The position numbers were made by a program, and so were the translations under genes. This document shows, piece after piece, positions 6,777 to 8,831 of a stretch of DNA of 8,831 nucleotides. This DNA comes from an uncultured Methylococcaceae bacterium (GTDB lineage: Bacteria; Pseudomonadota; Gammaproteobacteria; Methylococcales; Methylococcaceae), in the NCBI GenBank assembly GCA_903910005.1, contig CAIVXW010000151.1, positions 1-8,831 on the forward strand. The letters are read 5' to 3'. How positions within the stretch are numbered: the first letter of the stretch is position 1; every line of letters begins with the position of its first letter. Under the pieces are notes generated by a model. That model saw only the letters and a program-made list of their open reading frames with translations, was not told the DNA's origin and did no database searches.

Positions 6777-8666
6777 TTAATCTTCTGTCCGGGTTTTGGA
6801 TGGCTCCCTGATTTGCACATCAAAACCCTGTCTCAACTGGGCAATCCAGGCGGTCAGTTCGCTTTGCCCCCGGGATTTGGTCAGAAGCTTGCGGGCCTCG
6901 TCCTGTTCATTGGCACTTCCGGGGGCGGCCGTTTTTTGTGACAGTATCTGGAACAGTACCTGCGAGCCATTTTCCAGTTCGACGTTACCGATGGGAGCCT
7001 TTCCGGTGGAATCAACCGGCGTATTGAATATAGCCTCTACCAGGATTGGTGAGTATTCGGTGGCATCCCGTTTCAGGCCAGCCATTTTGCTGTAAAGCAC
7101 TCCTTTCTGGCTTTTGCTTAAGGCTGCCAGTGATTTCCCTGCCTTGAACTCTGCCATAAGGCCAGTCGCTTTATCCAGGGTTTGTTTGCGGGTATCTTCC
7201 CCGTGCATTTTGTTGATGATGTCGCTACGGGCTTCCGCCACCGTCCTGCTGCGGGCCGGGTCATGATTTTTAAGCCTCAGCACGACAGCCATCTCGTTAT
7301 CGAGTTCTACCGGTTCACTGTTGCGCCCACTTAATACATCGTCACTGAAAGCCGCTTTCCTGATTTCTTCCCTCTCGGCCAGGCCAGTACCTGCATCGCG
7401 GGTGAAACGGGAGGTTTCCTTTATTGTGAGGGGAAGGGACTTTGCGGCCTGATCCAGACTGTCCGGGTGTTCAAAAGCTAACTGGGTCAGTTGTTGGCCC
7501 TGCTCATAAAACCGGTTTTCCGCAGCGTTGCGCTGGAAGGTGTTGGTAAGTTCAGCCTTGACCGCTTCGAAGGCCTGAACCCTGGCTGGCTCAATGTGTA
7601 GAACCTTGATCAGATGATAGCCGAATGATGTGCGGACAGGTTCAGACAGGTCGCCTGCCTTGAGGGCAAAGGCACTGTCGGAAAATGCCTGTTCCATCGC
7701 CCCCCGGGTAATGATGCCAAGATCACCGCCCTTTTGCCCTGATACGGTATCAGCCGAGTTTTCCCGGGCCAGTCTGGCAAAGTCTTCGCCCTGAACCAGT
7801 CGGTTTCTCAATGCCTGAATCCTTGTTTTGGCTGACGCTTCCGCATCGGCACCCTCTCCTTCCATTGCAATGAGTATATGACTGATGCGCCGACGTTCAT
7901 CAGTGGTATACAAGGCCTTTTGCTCTTCATACAACCGGCGCAACTCATCGTCCGTTACTGCAATACTCCGGGCAATCTCTGGCAAACTCACGGCGACATA
8001 CTCAACGGAAACCTGCTCCGGACTCTGAAAGTCGGCAGCATGCTGACGGAGATAGTCTTCCAGTTCAGAATCCTGATACACTTTGGACGATTGAACCGGA
8101 CTGATTGTTACATATTCGACCTCCCGCTCCAGATTGCGCAGGCGCAGCAGGGTATCGGTTTCTCTGGCTGTCACAAACGCACTATCCAGCACACCGCGCT
8201 GAAACTGCTCCAGAACCAGTGCCTTGCGTACTTGCGGAATAAATGTCTCGGGCGTCATCCCCTGGCTGGACAACATAATCCGGTATTTCTCCTTGTCAAA
8301 TTTACCCTCGGTCTGAAAGTAGGGTAATGTCTGGATAAATTCGCGTACATCATCGTCACTGACCACCATCCTTTTGCGTTCCGCCAACTGGGCCAGCATT
8401 TCCTCCCGTACAAGTTTTTCCAGGGCTTCGCGCTTCAGTTGCTGTTCATCAATTTGATCCAGGCCAACCAGATTCGCCAGATTCTGCTCATGCACCCGAT
8501 TGACGTCACGCTCAAAAATATCGCGATCACCTATTGTGGCTACGGGTTGTTCCCTGGCGGAATCAAAGTAGTTTTGAATTCCCCATAGTGCGAAGGGTAC
8601 ACCAATCATGATCAGCATGACCCAGGCTACTACTCCCTGAGCCCGCTCTCGAATCGCTTGGAGCAT
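6777..8666 (-). CDS. ppiD: Membrane-anchored periplasmic folding factor PpiD (SurA-like, parvulin domain)
   Basis: Inner-membrane chaperone facing the periplasm that binds proteins emerging from the Sec translocon. The 629-residue protein begins MLQAIRERAQ with one transmembrane segment (about 12-30, ending PFALWGI), a typical PpiD start. A SurA_N-like chaperone region follows (about 36-200), then a parvulin (PpiC) domain (about 259-358). The C-terminal part (about 370-629) matches the family's degenerate parvulin-like/chaperone end. The parvulin domain keeps H263 (ISHIL), D306, GGDLG (313-317), M324, F328 and FGYH (348-351), the pattern of active enzymes. E. coli PpiD has 623 residues. The ATG has AAGG seven bases upstream (8677-8674). 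It is convergent with queF and separated from the upstream tRNA-Asp by a terminator, so it probably has its own promoter in 8667-8732, although I see no convincing one. Confidence 0.95.
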   Translation of the reverse strand: MLQAIRERAQGVVAWVMLIMIGVPFALWGIQNYFDSAREQPVATIGDRDIFERDVNRVHEQNLANLVGLDQIDEQQLKREALEKLVREEMLAQLAERKRMVVSDDDVREFIQTLPYFQTEGKFDKEKYRIMLSSQGMTPETFIPQVRKALVLEQFQRGVLDSAFVTARETDTLLRLRNLEREVEYVTISPVQSSKVYQDSELEDYLRQHAADFQSPEQVSVEYVAVSLPEIARSIAVTDDELRRLYEEQKALYTTDERRRISHILIAMEGEGADAEASAKTRIQALRNRLVQGEDFARLARENSADTVSGQKGGDLGIITRGAMEQAFSDSAFALKAGDLSEPVRTSFGYHLIKVLHIEPARVQAFEAVKAELTNTFQRNAAENRFYEQGQQLTQLAFEHPDSLDQAAKSLPLTIKETSRFTRDAGTGLAEREEIRKAAFSDDVLSGRNSEPVELDNEMAVVLRLKNHDPARSRTVAEARSDIINKMHGEDTRKQTLDKATGLMAEFKAGKSLAALSKSQKGVLYSKMAGLKRDATEYSPILVEAIFNTPVDSTGKAPIGNVELENGSQVLFQILSQKTAAPGSANEQDEARKLLTKSRGQSELTAWIAQLRQGFDVQIREPSKTRTED

Positions 8667-8673
8667 AAATCAA

Positions 8674-8677
8674 CCTT
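8674..8677 (-). promoter_or_regulatory. Ribosome binding site of ppiD
   Basis: AAGG on the minus strand, seven bases before the ATG at 8666. It supports that start, which also preserves the characteristic PpiD N-terminus. Confidence 0.6.
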
Positions 8678-8732
8678 AAAGTATTCTGAATTGCGGAAAA
8701 CATGCCTGCGCAGTCAGCCAAAACCTGCTGGC

Positions 8733-8764
8733 AAAAAAAAACCCGCTTATCGCTAAGCGGGTTT
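8733..8764 (-). terminator. Rho-independent terminator after tRNA-Asp
   Basis: A perfect 11-bp stem (8739-8749 with 8754-8764) surrounds a four-base loop. Read leftward, the stem ends in three U and is followed by six more (A-run 8733-8741 on the plus strand), the classic intrinsic terminator form. It begins nine bases after the encoded CCA end of the tRNA, so it should end the tRNA transcript and insulate ppiD. In the plus direction the stem is followed only by TTTAATTATT-type sequence, much weaker. Confidence 0.92.
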
Positions 8765-8773
8765 AATTATTGA

Positions 8774-8831
8774 TGGCGGAGCGGACGGGGCTCGAACCCG
8801 CGACCCCCGGCGTGACAGGCCGGTATTCTGA
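8774..8831 (-). tRNA. tRNA-Asp (anticodon GUC), 5' part beyond the window
   Basis: The minus strand matches the 3' 58 bases of a roughly 77-base tRNA. An encoded CCA lies at 8776-8774, preceded by discriminator G and the acceptor 3' strand CCGCTCC. The T arm is GCGGG-TTCGAGC-CCCGT. The anticodon stem pairs 8807-8811 with 8819-8823 around a loop holding GTC (8816-8814). The sequence is very close to E. coli tRNA-Asp. GUC-anticodon tRNAs are queuosine acceptors at G34, which links it functionally to queF in this window. The acceptor 5' strand and most of the D arm lie past the right edge. Confidence 0.95.

Noticed and set aside
7878..8327. 149-codon plus-strand open frame antisense to ppiD
   Set aside because: Fully contained in the well-supported ppiD gene, with no family resemblance.
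8733..8831. tRNA-associated integration (att) site
   Set aside because: Mobile elements often integrate at tRNA 3' ends, but the sequence after the CCA is a normal terminator followed by ppiD, and no partial tRNA repeat or integrase is seen in the window.

Overview
The window looks like chromosomal core-genome DNA from a gammaproteobacterium outside the enteric group. It carries a full-length bacterial SMC, where enterics have MukB, followed directly by zipA and ligA. This smc-zipA-ligA order is typical of Pseudomonas and related gammaproteobacteria. ZipA itself is restricted to gammaproteobacteria. I cannot name a genus from sequence alone.

Layout from left to right. Positions 1-6142 hold a leftward (minus-strand) run, smc -> zipA -> ligA, with an 18-nt gap between smc and zipA and a 4-nt stop/start overlap between zipA and ligA. 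LigA runs off the left edge, so the end of its BRCT domain is missing. Positions 6143-6330 are a divergent intergenic region containing a 22-bp imperfect palindrome. Positions 6331-6720 encode rightward queF, a short type I preQ0 reductase. A strong hairpin follows, shared with the convergent ppiD gene (6777-8666, minus strand). PpiD is a membrane-anchored periplasmic folding factor with an intact-looking parvulin active site. At the right edge there is a rho-independent terminator (8733-8764) and the 3' part of a tRNA-Asp(GUC) gene, both on the minus strand.

The genes mostly serve housekeeping roles. SMC (chromosome organisation and segregation), ZipA (anchoring FtsZ to the membrane) and LigA (joining Okazaki fragments) form a replication/segregation/division unit that is probably co-transcribed. 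QueF makes the preQ1 precursor of queuosine, and tRNA-Asp(GUC), at the right edge, is one of the four tRNA species that receive queuosine. PpiD assists folding of exported proteins. All gaps between genes are under 200 bp. I found no mobile element, CRISPR array, phage gene, toxin-antitoxin or defence system, and nothing I would call a new system. The points worth a second look are small: the divergent palindrome, the type I QueF, the active-type PpiD parvulin domain, and the absence of Shine-Dalgarno sequences at both smc and queF.
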